Assembly (NCBI GenBank): GCA_014904985.1
Contig: MU128946.1
Location: forward strand, 83,267-147,266
Reading direction: 5' to 3'
Length of the DNA stretch: 64,000 bases
DNA from: Hydnum rufescens UP504
Lineage: Eukaryota; Basidiomycota; Agaricomycetes; Cantharellales; Hydnaceae
The notes under the pieces were generated by a model. That model was not told the DNA's origin, did no database searches, and worked only from the letters and a program-made list of their open reading frames with translations. A program made the position numbers and the translations under genes. Shown one piece after another: positions 32,510 to 43,159 of this stretch (its first letter is position 1; each line of letters begins with the position of its first letter).

Positions 32510-34531
32510 GTATCAGCCCATTGCATCCTCATGTAAAACATCAGAATTGCTCAGTTTCAATGCTCAGATCTGGAACATTTTCTTCCCCTGTTGTGGGATT
32601 TGTTCAGACCCACATAGACTTAAACTCAGGATCATGCTTGTAACCTTCCTGAAATTGATGTATAATCTCTGGTGAGACTGCTAGGTTTAACCCTGGTGCT
32701 CTTCTTGGAAGGCATTGTGGTTCTGTATCCTCTTGCATGACCTCCCCCACATTACTTGGGACAGGGGTTGTCGGCACAGTGGCACCAGGTTGGGCTTTTG
32801 CTTGGGCTCTCGTTTGGACAAATATGGCTTTCCCAAGGCTGGGGGAGTGCATGTAATGGTTCCAGCTCTTGGCTTGACTGTCCTCATTGGCTATGAGTTC
32901 TGGAATGTTTTGGTCTGTGGGGGACACCACCTTGGGGGTCAATTACAATCTTGACAGGGGGTCCACATTGGAGTGCACTCAGCCTGGATGGTGTACAATT
33001 GCCATACCTGGAAAGGCCGCAAATACTGCGCCCCATGCGCTAAGGTGTTGATTCACATTCTCATAAGTTTTTGCCCATTGTAGCGCTGCATGATCGGTTA
33101 CTAGTAATATATGTTCTCCTTCGATGAAGGGTAGGAACCAGATCAGGCTGTCTTTGGCAGCTAGGGCTTCCTGTTCAGTGGTGGAGTAACGTGTCTCGGC
33201 GGCTTTGCATGTGCAACTCCAATATGGAATAACCCATTCCACAAATACAATGGTATCTTCAAAGTTCTGGGCCCAGCTGTTTGTTGGGGATTGGTCATTG
33301 TGTGTGTCTGATAGCTTAGTTGTGAGTTCAGGAATAGGACTCTTGTCATTGTAGGCCTTCTGTAGTCGGTCATAAGTCTTAGTACCCATAGATCTCATAT
33401 GGCTATAGGCTGGATCTGTTGTAGTGCTCCTGCAAGGGCAACATCAGAAGCATCTGTGTACAGGCAGTATCCCCATCCTTTGACCAGGTGACCCCCCACT
33501 GGTGCAGATGTGAGGGCTAGTTTCAACACCCTGTAGGCCTCTTTGTGTTCAGCCCCCCAGTACCAGGGCACTCCTTTCCTGAGTAGTGCAAATAGCAGTG
33601 CTGCACACTCTGAGACACGAGGAATATAGGCAGAAAAATACACTGTCATTCCTAGGAAGGTCTCCAGGTCCCTTCAGTGCCGGGGAGGGGCCAGTGTGGC
33701 CATGGCTCATACCTTTTCAGCATCCGTGGATAGGCCTAGCTGAGATACTTTTTGTCCTAGTAGTCGTATGCTACAATATCCCACATGGCATTTATGAGGT
33801 GCCAGGGTAATTCCTGATCTTTTGATGGCATCCAGCACAATGTCGATGTGTTTAAGGTGTTCCTCAAACAAGTGGGAGTACACCACGATGTTGTCTATGT
33901 AGACTAGAGTGAACACCCATAAGTAGGGGGATAAAATTTCTTGCATAACTCGTTGGAAGATGGGCAGGCCATTTTGCCAGCCAAAGGGCATTCTAGTGAA
34001 CTGATGAAGGCCCCGGTGGGTTCTCATAGCTGTATAGGGCTGGGAGACTTCGTTGAATTCTAGCTGGGTGAAACCTGCTAGTGCATCAAAGGAGGACAAG
34101 TACTGAGCCCCTGAAAGAGCTTGCAGGATGTCTGTCTGCCAAGGAATGGGGAACTGGTCCACTATGGTGGCCGTGTTTAATTTCCTCCAGTCTACACAGA
34201 GTCGATCCTTGCCATTCTTGTGTATGATAAGTATGGGGGCTCCCCAAGGGCTGTTGGATGGTTCAATTACACCCTGTTTCAACCATAGGTCAAGCTGTTT
34301 GTCGATAAGCTCATGTTTGGCAGGTGAGGCAATGTATGGTGCTGCTGAAATAGGTTTTGTCCCTGCTTTGAGTTCTATATGCACCCTGGTAGGGTGCTTT
34401 CCCAATCATCCATTGAACCTGAAAGCCAATTCATTTTTTCATAGTACCTTGTAGATCTGGGCTCTTTGCTCGGCTGGCAAGGATGGATCCATGTCCACAA
34501 GTTTCTCTAGGTCTTTGGAATTGAGTGTGGC
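32510..34531 (-). pseudogene. Gypsy reverse transcriptase and RNase H, element 1
   Basis: RT blocks are YIASPAKHELIDKQLDLWLK, SPWGAPILIIHKNGKDRLCV, DWRKLNTATIVDQFPIP, LSSFDALAGFTQLEF, MRTHRGLHQFTRMPFGWQNG, LVYIDNIVVYSHLFEEHL (YxDD reads YIDN) and KCHVGYCSIRLLGQKVS. RNase H follows with FLGMTVYFSAYIPRV, YCLYTDASDVALAGALQQI, YSTTEQEALAAKDSLIWFLP and ILLVTDHAALQWAKTYENVN. The second Asp of the polymerase box is Asn. Stops occur near 34,409, 33,706 and 33,400. Its upstream end is broken at 34,531 by the 4.9-kb insertion; reading resumes at 39,475. Confidence 0.92.
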
Positions 34532-34539
34532 CATACTAC
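34532..34539. repeat. Target-site duplication of the 4.9-kb element, left copy
   Basis: CATACTAC, repeated exactly at 39,467-39,474. Removing one copy and everything between restores a pol sequence co-linear with the paralogous copy at 24.89-24.92 kb. Confidence 0.92.
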
Positions 34540-34611
34540 CAGGCTGGTCAGCCATATTTGATACCTATGATAGGTATCAAATTTGTGACACTTTTTGGTA
34601 CCTAAGTAGGT
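34540..34611. repeat. Left terminal inverted repeat of the 4.9-kb element
   Basis: About 72 bp, pairing imperfectly with 39,395-39,466. It includes a GATACCTATGATAGGTATC palindrome at about 34,560 and ends with GGTACCTAAGTAGG. Confidence 0.8.
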
Positions 34612-36200
34612 CCAATTGTGATGGGGTGCCATATGGGTGCCAATTGATAATTCAATATCAGGGAATCAGCCCAAATGGGGCCCCAATTGGGCCCATATAC
34701 CCCAATGTGGTGCCATGGGGCCCCAATGTGGCTCCAAAATGAACCCCTTCATAGTTCCATACCACTGAGGCAGTGATCCACATTCATTTTTAATTATGTA
34801 ATACCCAAATGTGGAAAATGCGGAAAATGTGGAAAATAAATCAAGTATATCCACAGTGTACCCAAGCCATCCAGCCCAATCCAGACCCAGGACCAGGGGG
34901 GGTGGCCCAAATGGGTAGGGGGACCCTCAGATGACCCTGCTGATCAAAAAGACCCCAGACTTCCAAATGCAGTTAAGCCTTAAACAAGCAATTACCATAT
35001 ATGAGTATATTTTTACATCTGGAAATTCTGGGAAATTTCTGCAATGGAACCACTTTATTTATTTATTTAAAAATTCAATCAAAACAAAAAGCATACCACA
35101 CACCCTAGTGTGGTACTATTCATAAAAATCAAAAAAAAAAAAGTACTTGGCAGCACCACACTCTCACCCTAGCAGGTTTGTGGCAGGAGTAGCCATAAGA
35201 TTTTTCCAGAAAATTGGTGTCAATATTCATGCTAAGACTGGGAGCTTCATATCCAGCCCACAACTATAGCAGCAAGTCATGGGGGGATCAACTAGGGCAG
35301 GATCAAACCACACTGTGAGCAGAAGCACAGGGATATATTTGGTTGGGGGTATCAGGATGGCTCCCAGCAAGCCTGGGAATGCCTGTGAATGGGTCAGTGG
35401 GCTGTGTGGGCTTATTGGCAATAATGACTATTATTTATATTTATTCACTTCTCATTATTGGATAATCCTATTTGACACCCCTGGCATTGGATTTCCAGCT
35501 AACACCCCCCTTTCACTTGAATCTGAAAGTTTGGGAAGGGGGTGGTGCAGGCTGTTGACACCCCCCTTCCTTCAGACTGGATACTAACATACAGGCAGTG
35601 TGCTATGGGTGCAGGAGCATGTGAACAATAAGAACTGTAGGTACAATAGATCTTGCACATGCATAGGAGTCAGTATTAATCCAAATCTGTATTGTCAAGT
35701 GATGGGCACTTAAAACAAAATCAGGCAGTGAGCAGTCACATATGATGAAGAAACCAGATCTGGCCATTATTTAACACAGGTGTTCATTAGCTTTCAGTGG
35801 ACCCAAGCCTTCCATTACAAGTCCAGAGAGTTTCCTGAGATGGCTATCAATGAGGGGACCAAACCCAATGTTGAGATGATATTCAATAGAAAGCTATGCA
35901 CCCTGATCATAGTCTGGTTCTCAAAATTCAACTAAATCATCCATGCAAAACTCTGGGGGTACTTTCGGATGCAAAACACCCCAGGGGGTTAGTTGGAAAC
36001 ACAATGCCAAGGATCCACATACTCCATATAATTATTCATTGGTTATTATTTAGAATGTACTATCATACATATGTATCTAGCTATCCTCTGCCTCACTGCC
36101 TGGGGTTATGTGTTTTCATTCGGCGTAGTCATATGGTTTCGGTCTCTTTGCTTGATGTTGTGTGTGGGTTTCAGGGGGTGGTTGGGGTGGGTTCTGGGTT
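34612..36200. other. Left interior of the 4.9-kb element; no gene
   Basis: Contains GGGCCCCAATTGGGCCCATA-type words at 34,680-34,735, a decayed ACCACACACCCTAGTGTGGT palindrome at about 35,095-35,114, and otherwise AT-rich sequence without a recognisable protein. A 102-codon frame at 35,279-35,587 (+) has no family resemblance and I do not support it. Confidence 0.5.
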
Positions 36201-36202
36201 TA

Positions 36203-37200
36203 GATGAAAATAAACATTAGTGGAAAAAGAAAAAAAGAGAAAGAAAAAGAAAAGAGAACAAAAGCTGGGCAAAAGGAGCAGCGGGCGCTACTCCTTTTGC
36301 ATGGTGGTACATGTAGTATAAAATACTTACCTTGAAAATCACCACACACCCGCCGCGGCGGGTGTGTGGTGCATGGGTTTCCCGCGTCTTCCAGTCATTT
36401 GCTTCATGGGTTGTTATTCGTGCGGGATTCCTTTGGCACATGCTTATTGGGTGGGCCAGGTTGTCGTTCGCGTGGGTTGATGTGTAGTGGGAGGGAAGGG
36501 GTCATGTGGTGGGCTTTCAGAATGTGGTTCAGGGGATAACCTAGAATAGAAGATAACATTAGTTAAAAATTAAAACCGGCGCAAAAAGAGCAGCCTTTCG
36601 CTGCTCTTTTTGCACCATTGGGTACACAAACATACTCACCTTATAAAGAACCACACACCCACTGCAGTGGGTGTGTGGTTCATTTAGTTTCTCATTTGGC
36701 AGGGTCTCGCTCGGCAGGGTCTCGCTCAGCAGATTCTCATGTGGTGGGGTCCCGTTTGGCCGGTGGTCGTTTGGCCGGTGTTCGTTTGACTGATTGTCAT
36801 CTGGGAGGGGAGGGGGGGCTCGTTGGGCGGGTCTTTGTTGGCGTCTCTTGCTGCGAGCCATTATTGGTGGGTCCTGGTTCAGGCGATGTCCTAGAATAAT
36901 TCATAGTATTAGTTAAAATTGAAACCAGCACAAAAAGAGCAGCATTTGCTGCTCCTTTTGTGCTGTTGGGGTAGATGTGTTACGTACTTTATATAGAACC
37001 ACACACCCACTTCAATGGGGGTGTGGTTCGCGTGGCCAGTCGATCCCCATGTTCTCATTGTTTATTGCGTTTTCGTTTGGCGTGTTTTCAGTTGGCGTAT
37101 AGCCGTTGGGGCACTCACCGTCCGGGCCCTTGTCATTTGGCCACTTTTCATCTGCTGCCTTGGAGTAGGCCATGATCTAAAGTAATAAAAGATATGTTAG
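36203..37200 (-). repeat. Leftward half of the hairpin-module array (four units)
   Basis: Units contain a hairpin (P1) at 36,269-36,300, 36,579-36,615, 36,928-36,963 and 37,220-37,255, and a palindrome (P2) at 36,341-36,370, 36,650-36,679, 36,998-37,027 and 37,294-37,324. Read on the minus strand, each P2 is followed within 8-15 bases by a donor-like motif (CAAG/GTAAGT, TAAG/GTGAGT). The P1 hairpin comes next, then TTTTTAACTAAT and TTCTATTCTAG, which look like branch point and acceptor. Two P2 copies (36,341 and 36,650) are perfect 30-bp palindromes. Frames such as HAPHTRRGGCVVIFK cross P2. Confidence 0.85.
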
Positions 37201-37690
37201 TAAAAAAATATTCAAAGCAGCGCAAAAAGAGCAGCTTTCGCTGCTCTTTTTGTGCCGTTGTAGCTACTATGATTTACAAAAAACCTACCTAGTGACCACA
37301 CACCTGCAGTGGTGGGGTGTGGTCATCGCTTTCCTTGTCTAGGCAGTTGCCTTGTTGGGTGGTGGTGGTGGTGTAGTTGCGAGAACGAATGCATCTCAAC
37401 ACTGGCAATTGCCGGTATCGCGTCGCGTTCATTCTCGCAACTACACCACCACCACCACCCAACAGCCTAGAAAAGGAAAGTGATGACCACACACCCGCCA
37501 CTGCGGGTGTGTGGTCACTATGTAAGTTTTTTTTTAATTGTAGTTAGCTACAACGGCGCAAAAAGAGCAGTGAAAGCTGCTCTTTTTGCACTGCTTTGAA
37601 TATTTTTTTACTAACATATCTTTTATTACTTTAGATCATGGCCTGCTCCAAGGCAGCGGATGAAGAGCAACCAAACAACAAGGGTCTGAC
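37123..37690. repeat. Central foldback: arms of about 270 bp, 31-base loop
   Basis: 37,123-37,392 and 37,424-37,690 are inverted copies. Matching landmarks are GTAGTTGCGAGAACGAATGC / GCGTTCATTCTCGCAACTAC at the loop, CACCACCACCACCACCCAA, the P2 and P1 hairpins, and AACATATCTTTTATTACTTT followed by AGATCATGGCC at the outer ends. The loop 37,393-37,423 contains CTCAACACTGGCAATTGCC. Each arm ends with an ATG-starting frame (MA(Y/C)SKAADE) pointing outward. Confidence 0.9.
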
Positions 37691-39202
37691 CAGTCAGGAC
37701 CCAAACGGCAACACACCAGCCAACAACAACCATGACAACACGACCAACACACGCCCAGTAAGTGGCCACACGAACCACACACCCACTACGGTGGGTGTGT
37801 GATTTTATATAAGGTGAGTCTCCCTCAATACGGGTGGTTTTAATTTTTAACTAATGTAATATTTTTATTCTATGTCCTGAAGGTGACAATCCACCGAATG
37901 AGAACCCGGGGATACGCCAAACGACCTACCCCCCCTTCCCATACAACACGACAAAGAAAAACATGACCAACGCGATCAAGACAGGCACAACAGACTGACA
38001 ACGCGCCCAGCAAATGGCCGCATGAACCGCACACCCGCTACAGCGGGTGTGTGGTTCTATATAAGATGAGTCCCCCTAATATATACAGCCCCGCAAAAAG
38101 AGCAGCAAAAGCTGCTCTTTTTGTGCTGGTTTTAATTTTTAACTAATATAATCTTTTATTCTATGTCCTGAAGGTAAAAACCCTGCCGAATGAGAACCCA
38201 GAGATATGCCAGACGACCCAATCCCCCTTCCCATACACCACAACAAAGAAAAACATGACCAACGCAAGCGTGATGACAACCACAAACGGCCGCATGAACC
38301 ACACACCTGCTATGGCAGATGTGGGGTTCTATGTAAGGTGAGTCCCCCCCAATATATACAACCGCGCAAAAAGAGCAGCGAAAGCTGCTCTTTTTGCGCT
38401 GGTTTTAATTTTTAACTAACATAATCTTTCATTCTATGTCCTGAAGGTAAAAACTCCACCAAACGAGAACCCAGAGATACACCAGACGACCCACCCCTCC
38501 TTCCCATACACCACGACAAAGAAAAACATGACCAACACAAGCACGACAACAACACGCCCAGCGAATGGCCGCACGAACCACACACCCGCTATGGCAGGTG
38601 TGTGGTTCTATATAAGGTGAGTCCCCCCCGATATATACAACCACGCAAAAAGAGCAGCAAAAGCTGCTCTTTTTGCGCTGGTTTTAATTTTTAACTAATG
38701 TACTTTTTAATTCTATGTTCTGAAGGTGAAAACCTGCCGAACAAGAACCCAGGGGTACCCCAAACAACCCACCCCCCTCCCATACGCGTCAACCCAGCAA
38801 CGACAACCAGGCCCACTCAGTGAACACACAGGAATGACAACCCGTGAAATGGATGAAATGAAAACAAGGGAAGCCCCTGCACCACACACCTGCCTTAGCG
38901 GGTGTGTGGTGATTTCAAGGTAAGTTTTTTTTCTTTTTTCTTTTTTCATTAATGTTTTGTTATCCGAACCCAGAACCCGTGCCAACCACCCCCTGCTCAA
39001 CTTGAAACCCATGTGAACCACCAACCAAAGGTCCGCCAAACAACCCAGCCGAACGAAATACGAAACCCCACCCAACAAAACATGACCCACTGGGTGGAAC
39101 AATGGGCTGCACCTGCTGGAGCGGGTGTGGTAGTGTAAGGTTTTTTCAATTGTAGTAGATAGAGTTGCACAGAAGGAGCAGCTCTGGCTGCTCTTTCTGT
39201 GC
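37484..39202 (+). repeat. Rightward half of the hairpin-module array (about six units)
   Basis: P2 palindromes lie at 37,484-37,515, 37,773-37,803, 38,025-38,054, 38,298-38,327, 38,577-38,606, 38,881-38,910 and 39,106-39,132. P1 hairpins lie at 37,555-37,591, 38,093-38,126, 38,364-38,399, 38,645-38,676 and 39,167-39,202. The period is about 275 bp. P2 is followed by TATATAAG/GTGAGT and P1 by TTTTAACTAAY and TTCTATGTCCTGAAG. The P1 at 38,364 is a perfect 16-bp stem GCGCAAAAAGAGCAGC closed by GAAA. Between units, frames such as NENPEIHQTT and NHTPAMAGVWFYIR are open. Confidence 0.88.
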
Positions 39203-39394
39203 TACTGTGGGTGAGCCATTCGGCTCACCAGATGTATGTATATAATATGGATAATAATAAATAAATAATAATAGTAATAAATGTGGATTTGGGTGTGAGC
39301 TCCTTGGTTGGGTCCCAATAAGACCCCAATTGGGGCCCAATCAGCACCCAAGCCACAACCAAAGTGGGGGACTGGGGCCCCAATAGTGTCTGGT

Positions 39395-39466
39395 ACCTAC
39401 TTAGGTACCAAATCATGCCCCAGAATAGATACCTAACAAGGGGGTCACATATGGCTGTCCAAGGTG
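39395..39466. repeat. Right terminal inverted repeat of the 4.9-kb element
   Basis: Pairs with 34,540-34,611. It contains GGTACCTACTTAGGTACC (39,392-39,409), an 18-bp perfect palindrome, as a subterminal hairpin. Confidence 0.8.
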
Positions 39467-39474
39467 CATACTAC
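39467..39474. repeat. Target-site duplication of the 4.9-kb element, right copy
   Basis: CATACTAC, identical to 34,532-34,539. Confidence 0.92.
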
Positions 39475-42400
39475 TGGATTCAGTCGGTCTTGGGACCCCA
39501 ACTGCTTGGTTCTTCATTCTTGGTTGGGGCCATTGGCTGGGTTGCTTTTCCTTCATTGTTAGGGTGATTTAGGTCCTTTTGGTTGAGGGACCCTTCCACT
39601 AGTGCTTGTATCAGTGTGGCCCATCGGTAGAATCACTCCTTCTCTTTGGTTGTTAGACTATCTTCCTTAGCCAGACAGGCCACAGGATCAAACATTAGAC
39701 CTAGTACTTCCCCTTTTTGTACATACTTGGGTGTGGGTGGAGGGTTGGCGATGGACAGGTACATGTCATTAGCTGTGTCAGACTAAACAGTTGGTGGAGG
39801 CCAGGAAACTGTCCCATCCTCGCCAGAGGACATGTTTCTTGATGAGTTCATGTCCCATTTTCGGTGATCAAAATTATCATATATTGGAATTTTGGATATG
39901 TATCCTCCTGGTATGCAAGTATGCTGTGTGGCATAGACCTTTCCCTTGCCTGTCTTGCATTGGGGGGAAGAGTCAGAGGTTCTTCCAAGGGAACTTTTAG
40001 TTATTCATGAAACAGTGAAACTTTCTGAGTGGCTACCTGCTTGGGTAGCAGGTATTCAGTGTTTGCTATCCCCAACTCACCAATAGGCCCCACATTCTGG
40101 CCTCATAGTATGTAGTTGCCAGGCTCTGTGGGTATCCTCACCTATGAGTAACTGGGTGTTCATCCCCTTGATGATGTAGGCTTCTACATTATGTAGGAGG
40201 ACCAGCCCTAACTGACTATGGAAGTACAGATTGATCATGACATAGCCCAAACACTTGGCCTCCCCAGTGAGATATATCAACCTTAGTTTCAGGCCTTGCT
40301 TGATAGTGGGAGCTCCAGCCCCCATAGACCATAAGTGACGTGCCAACACTAGCGTGGCTGCAGCACCCAAATTGGCAACTGCTTCAATAGTCATTCCCTG
40401 GGGGCCATTCACCCAGCACTCAATCTTGAAGGCATCCATGTCCAGGCTAGCTAATCCTGGTGGCTTTCTTACTACAGGCTCAGGTGCATAAAGCTCTAAT
40501 GTGGTAGGTGGGATGTTAGTACTCAGGGGAACAGGTTTGGACCTTCCCATGCCTGATGCAATGTAGCAAGCAGTCCCATCAAGGGAGGATTCTTTGGGTA
40601 CTACAAACATAGTAGGGGCTTCTTGGCCCTCCTTGTCACTACTAAGGGCCTCATGAGCTGCCACCATAGCTGATTGGTACACTTCTTCAGATCCAGAGGT
40701 CATGGCTAAGTAAGCCTTACGGTAAACAGTGTCTTGTTTGGTGTTGGTTGCTGGCCGAGCTCTCTTGGGGTCCTTCTTGTATGATCTGCAATTGTAGTCA
40801 TAATGCCATTTGTTGCCACAATGATGGCAGGGTTGGATAGGTTTTTGTTTCGACTTGGAATTGCTATGTTTGTAGGCATATGTGGGTGTGGATGAGCTTG
40901 TGCTGATGGTGAGAGCAGGGGACCGATATTGACTCCTTTGTAAGTCTTCACAGACTCGATGGAGTACCTCATTAGCTATTTCATCTGACCGGGACATGTT
41001 TGTGAGTTCTGCTTGGGTAAGGAGGGCATCCTCCTGATCCTTAACTCTAGTGAACAAGTTGTCCATGTTGTGGCACAGGTTCACATTGACATAGGCCTGC
41101 CAGGAAGGCGGGGCATGCTCCATGATCATTCCCACTTCAGGGAGTCAAAGGCAGGATCATTGGCATCAGGAGGGGGGTGCAGTACCTGATGAGCCCATAC
41201 CTTGCAGGTTAACCAGTCCACCAGGGTCTCCCTTTCGTGCCCCCAGTTATGAAACTGCATCTCGTCATAGATCATGACCTGTTTATCATACCAATGATCT
41301 CCTAGTAGTCTAGTTTGAATAGTGAATTTTAGGGTGTCCCAATTCTGACTAGCCTGGATCTTTGTGGAGTTGGGCAAACTTCACCACCACTATGTTGGCA
41401 TGTTTAGTGAATCACATGGACATGGCATAGGCCAGTTGTTCACACATTCATTGGCTTCTGGCAGCATATTGATTGAGGTCCTCAGTCCAGGCAATGAAGG
41501 CATTGTCAGACCCATCATATTCTGGCAAGTTGCTGGGATGAAACTCCAACTTGAATTTGGGCTTGTAGTAAGTGTTGGGACCATAGGGGGCATTGGTCAG
41601 TCCAGTGATTCCAGGGGGGAATGATCCTCCATCTGGTGGTCCTCTCCCAGGACCTCCACCACCTGGCACATCATGATGGGGATATCCCCATGGTGGGTCT
41701 CAATGAGGCCATCCTCAATTGAATGGGTTTTCCCCAGGGATTCCATTGTCATTGCCTGGATCACTACTATCAGGGGGACCTCCACTTGGAGGGTTCCTAG
41801 GGGGGTTCCCTCCATCAGGTGGTGTGGGCCTGCCCTGCCAACCTGGCATCTGGTCCGGTATGTCAGCCCTTGGAGGCTGTCCCATGGGGCCGTTGTTGGA
41901 GAATTTGGGTCCTTGTGTAAAGACCCTTGGGGTTATTGATTGGGTGGTGTGCATAAAGGATCTCAGGGGGTCCACCAATGGCCATGGGCATTTAGTTTCA
42001 AGTCGAGAACATAATGGAGGACCTCCATCATGGCTTATTACCATGCTAGGGGTTGGGGCCTCCATGTTATGCCAGGTGAGTCCCTCCGGGGCTTTTGAAT
42101 AAACCCCCAGTGGAGAGGCAGCACAAGAGGTTGTTTCCACTAGTCCAGTCACTATTTCTTGGGCCTTAGAATTGGTCGTGTAGGTGACCAACTTGTCCCC
42201 TTCGGTACTCTGGATTTGAGTGATCACCTTTATGCCCGTTCGCAGCCTTTGAAGAGCCAATGCAGCAAGCTGGGTCACCTTTTCCTCAGAGGCGACTCCT
42301 GCCTCCATGTGTAGGCCAGTACCCCTCCTGGGTTGAACTTGTATGGGTCCTGGACAGGTAAGATATAGTGTCTAGCAATCTCCGTGACTACATCCTGTAC

Positions 42401-43156
42401 CACTTGGCCACATTGGAGTAGCATGAGCTGGAATTCAATGTCGGGTTTGTATACTGTGGGGTGCCCATTGCATGAGGTCCGTATGATAGTACTCATAAAG
42501 CCTTCCAACTCCACGTCCAGTTCGTAGAGTAAATGGTGCAAGAAGTTGTTAATGAGCCTAACATCTGCTGAGGCATTGGGTCCTTGTTCCCATTGTAAGG
42601 AGTCAATGACTGATGAATGTAAACTAGCACATCGTAGGGCCTCTTGATCTACATTAACAGAACTGGCTACAGCTTCATGGACTTGCTGTCATATGCCTTC
42701 CATCGAGGAGGAGACAGGTACTACCAGACCCCTTTGAGGCTCCTGGGGGGTGCTGCATGGGGCAGGCATAGACACAGTAGCTTGAAGGAAGTGGGTACCC
42801 CATTTTGATCCCTTAAGTAGTTTTCAGTTGTTAGTCATTTGGGGGTCTAGATGCAAGGATGTAATCTTGTGTGTGGGCTTCCAGGCCATTCTCATGAGGC
42901 TGGAAGCAGTTGAACAGGTACTCAGGGATGACTTGGGTCCAACAAAAGACTTTTTCGAGGTGCGGTGGTCTGACCCTGAGACTTCTTGACAACTCATGTC
43001 ATTGTGAATTTTGGGGGGAATGTCCACCCCTCTTGAGGTATCCACCCAATTTGATAGGGGGCTAGGGTCACCATCTTCAAATGGCCCATAGGCATGTCGG
43101 AAGACAGTTGGTGTAATGGAATGTGACCATGTAGGAGTTGTTCTTACACACTCCAC
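39475..43156 (-). pseudogene. Gypsy gag, protease and pol linker, element 1
   Basis: From the LTR on the minus strand there is a Ser/Pro-rich leader (43,156-42,824), a helical segment (42,541-42,275) and a Pro/Gly-rich part (42,308-41,600). The capsid region follows: KFKLEFHPSNLPEYDGSDNA, AWTEDLNQYAARSQ, WYDKQVMIYDEMQFHNWGHE. Next is a 352-codon frame (41,135-40,077) with zinc knuckle CHHCGNKWHYDYNC, then a retropepsin-like region where the usual D-T/S-G reads ANLGAAATLVLARHLW. The linker (40,076-39,475) carries VQKGEVLGLMFDPVACL, parallel to CKGELLGFMVDPHKCL in element 2. Many stops and a missing protease Asp make it inactive. The linker continues across the 4.9-kb insertion into RT at 34,531. 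Confidence 0.85.
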
Positions 43157-43159
43157 CAG

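Larger units (their letters stand above)
34540..39466. mobile_element. 4,927-bp non-autonomous hAT-like element carrying a palindrome array
   Basis: The ends, read inward, are CAGGCTGGTCAGCCATAT (left) and CACCTTGGACAGCCATAT (right). They open imperfect TIRs of about 72 bp that share GCCATAT, TAGGTAT and TTTGGTACCTAAGTAGG, followed by GGGCCCCAATTGGG blocks on both sides. The flanks are an exact 8-bp duplication. No transposase frame is present. The interior has an AT-rich left part (34.8-36.2 kb), then the hairpin-module array (36.2-39.2 kb). The array is CpG-rich compared with the interrupted retrotransposon. Mobilisation would need a transposase in trans. Confidence 0.9.

Noticed and set aside
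37393..37423. A 16-base match CTCAACACTGGCAATT between the foldback loop and 56,912-56,927 in element B
   Set aside because: One exact 16-mer shared by chance is expected at roughly this order in 64 kb, and the flanks do not align convincingly.
41673..42102. Plus-strand frames rich in Gly/Pro/Ser (88 and 127 codons)
   Set aside because: They are the antisense of the Pro/Gly-rich part of gag of element 1.
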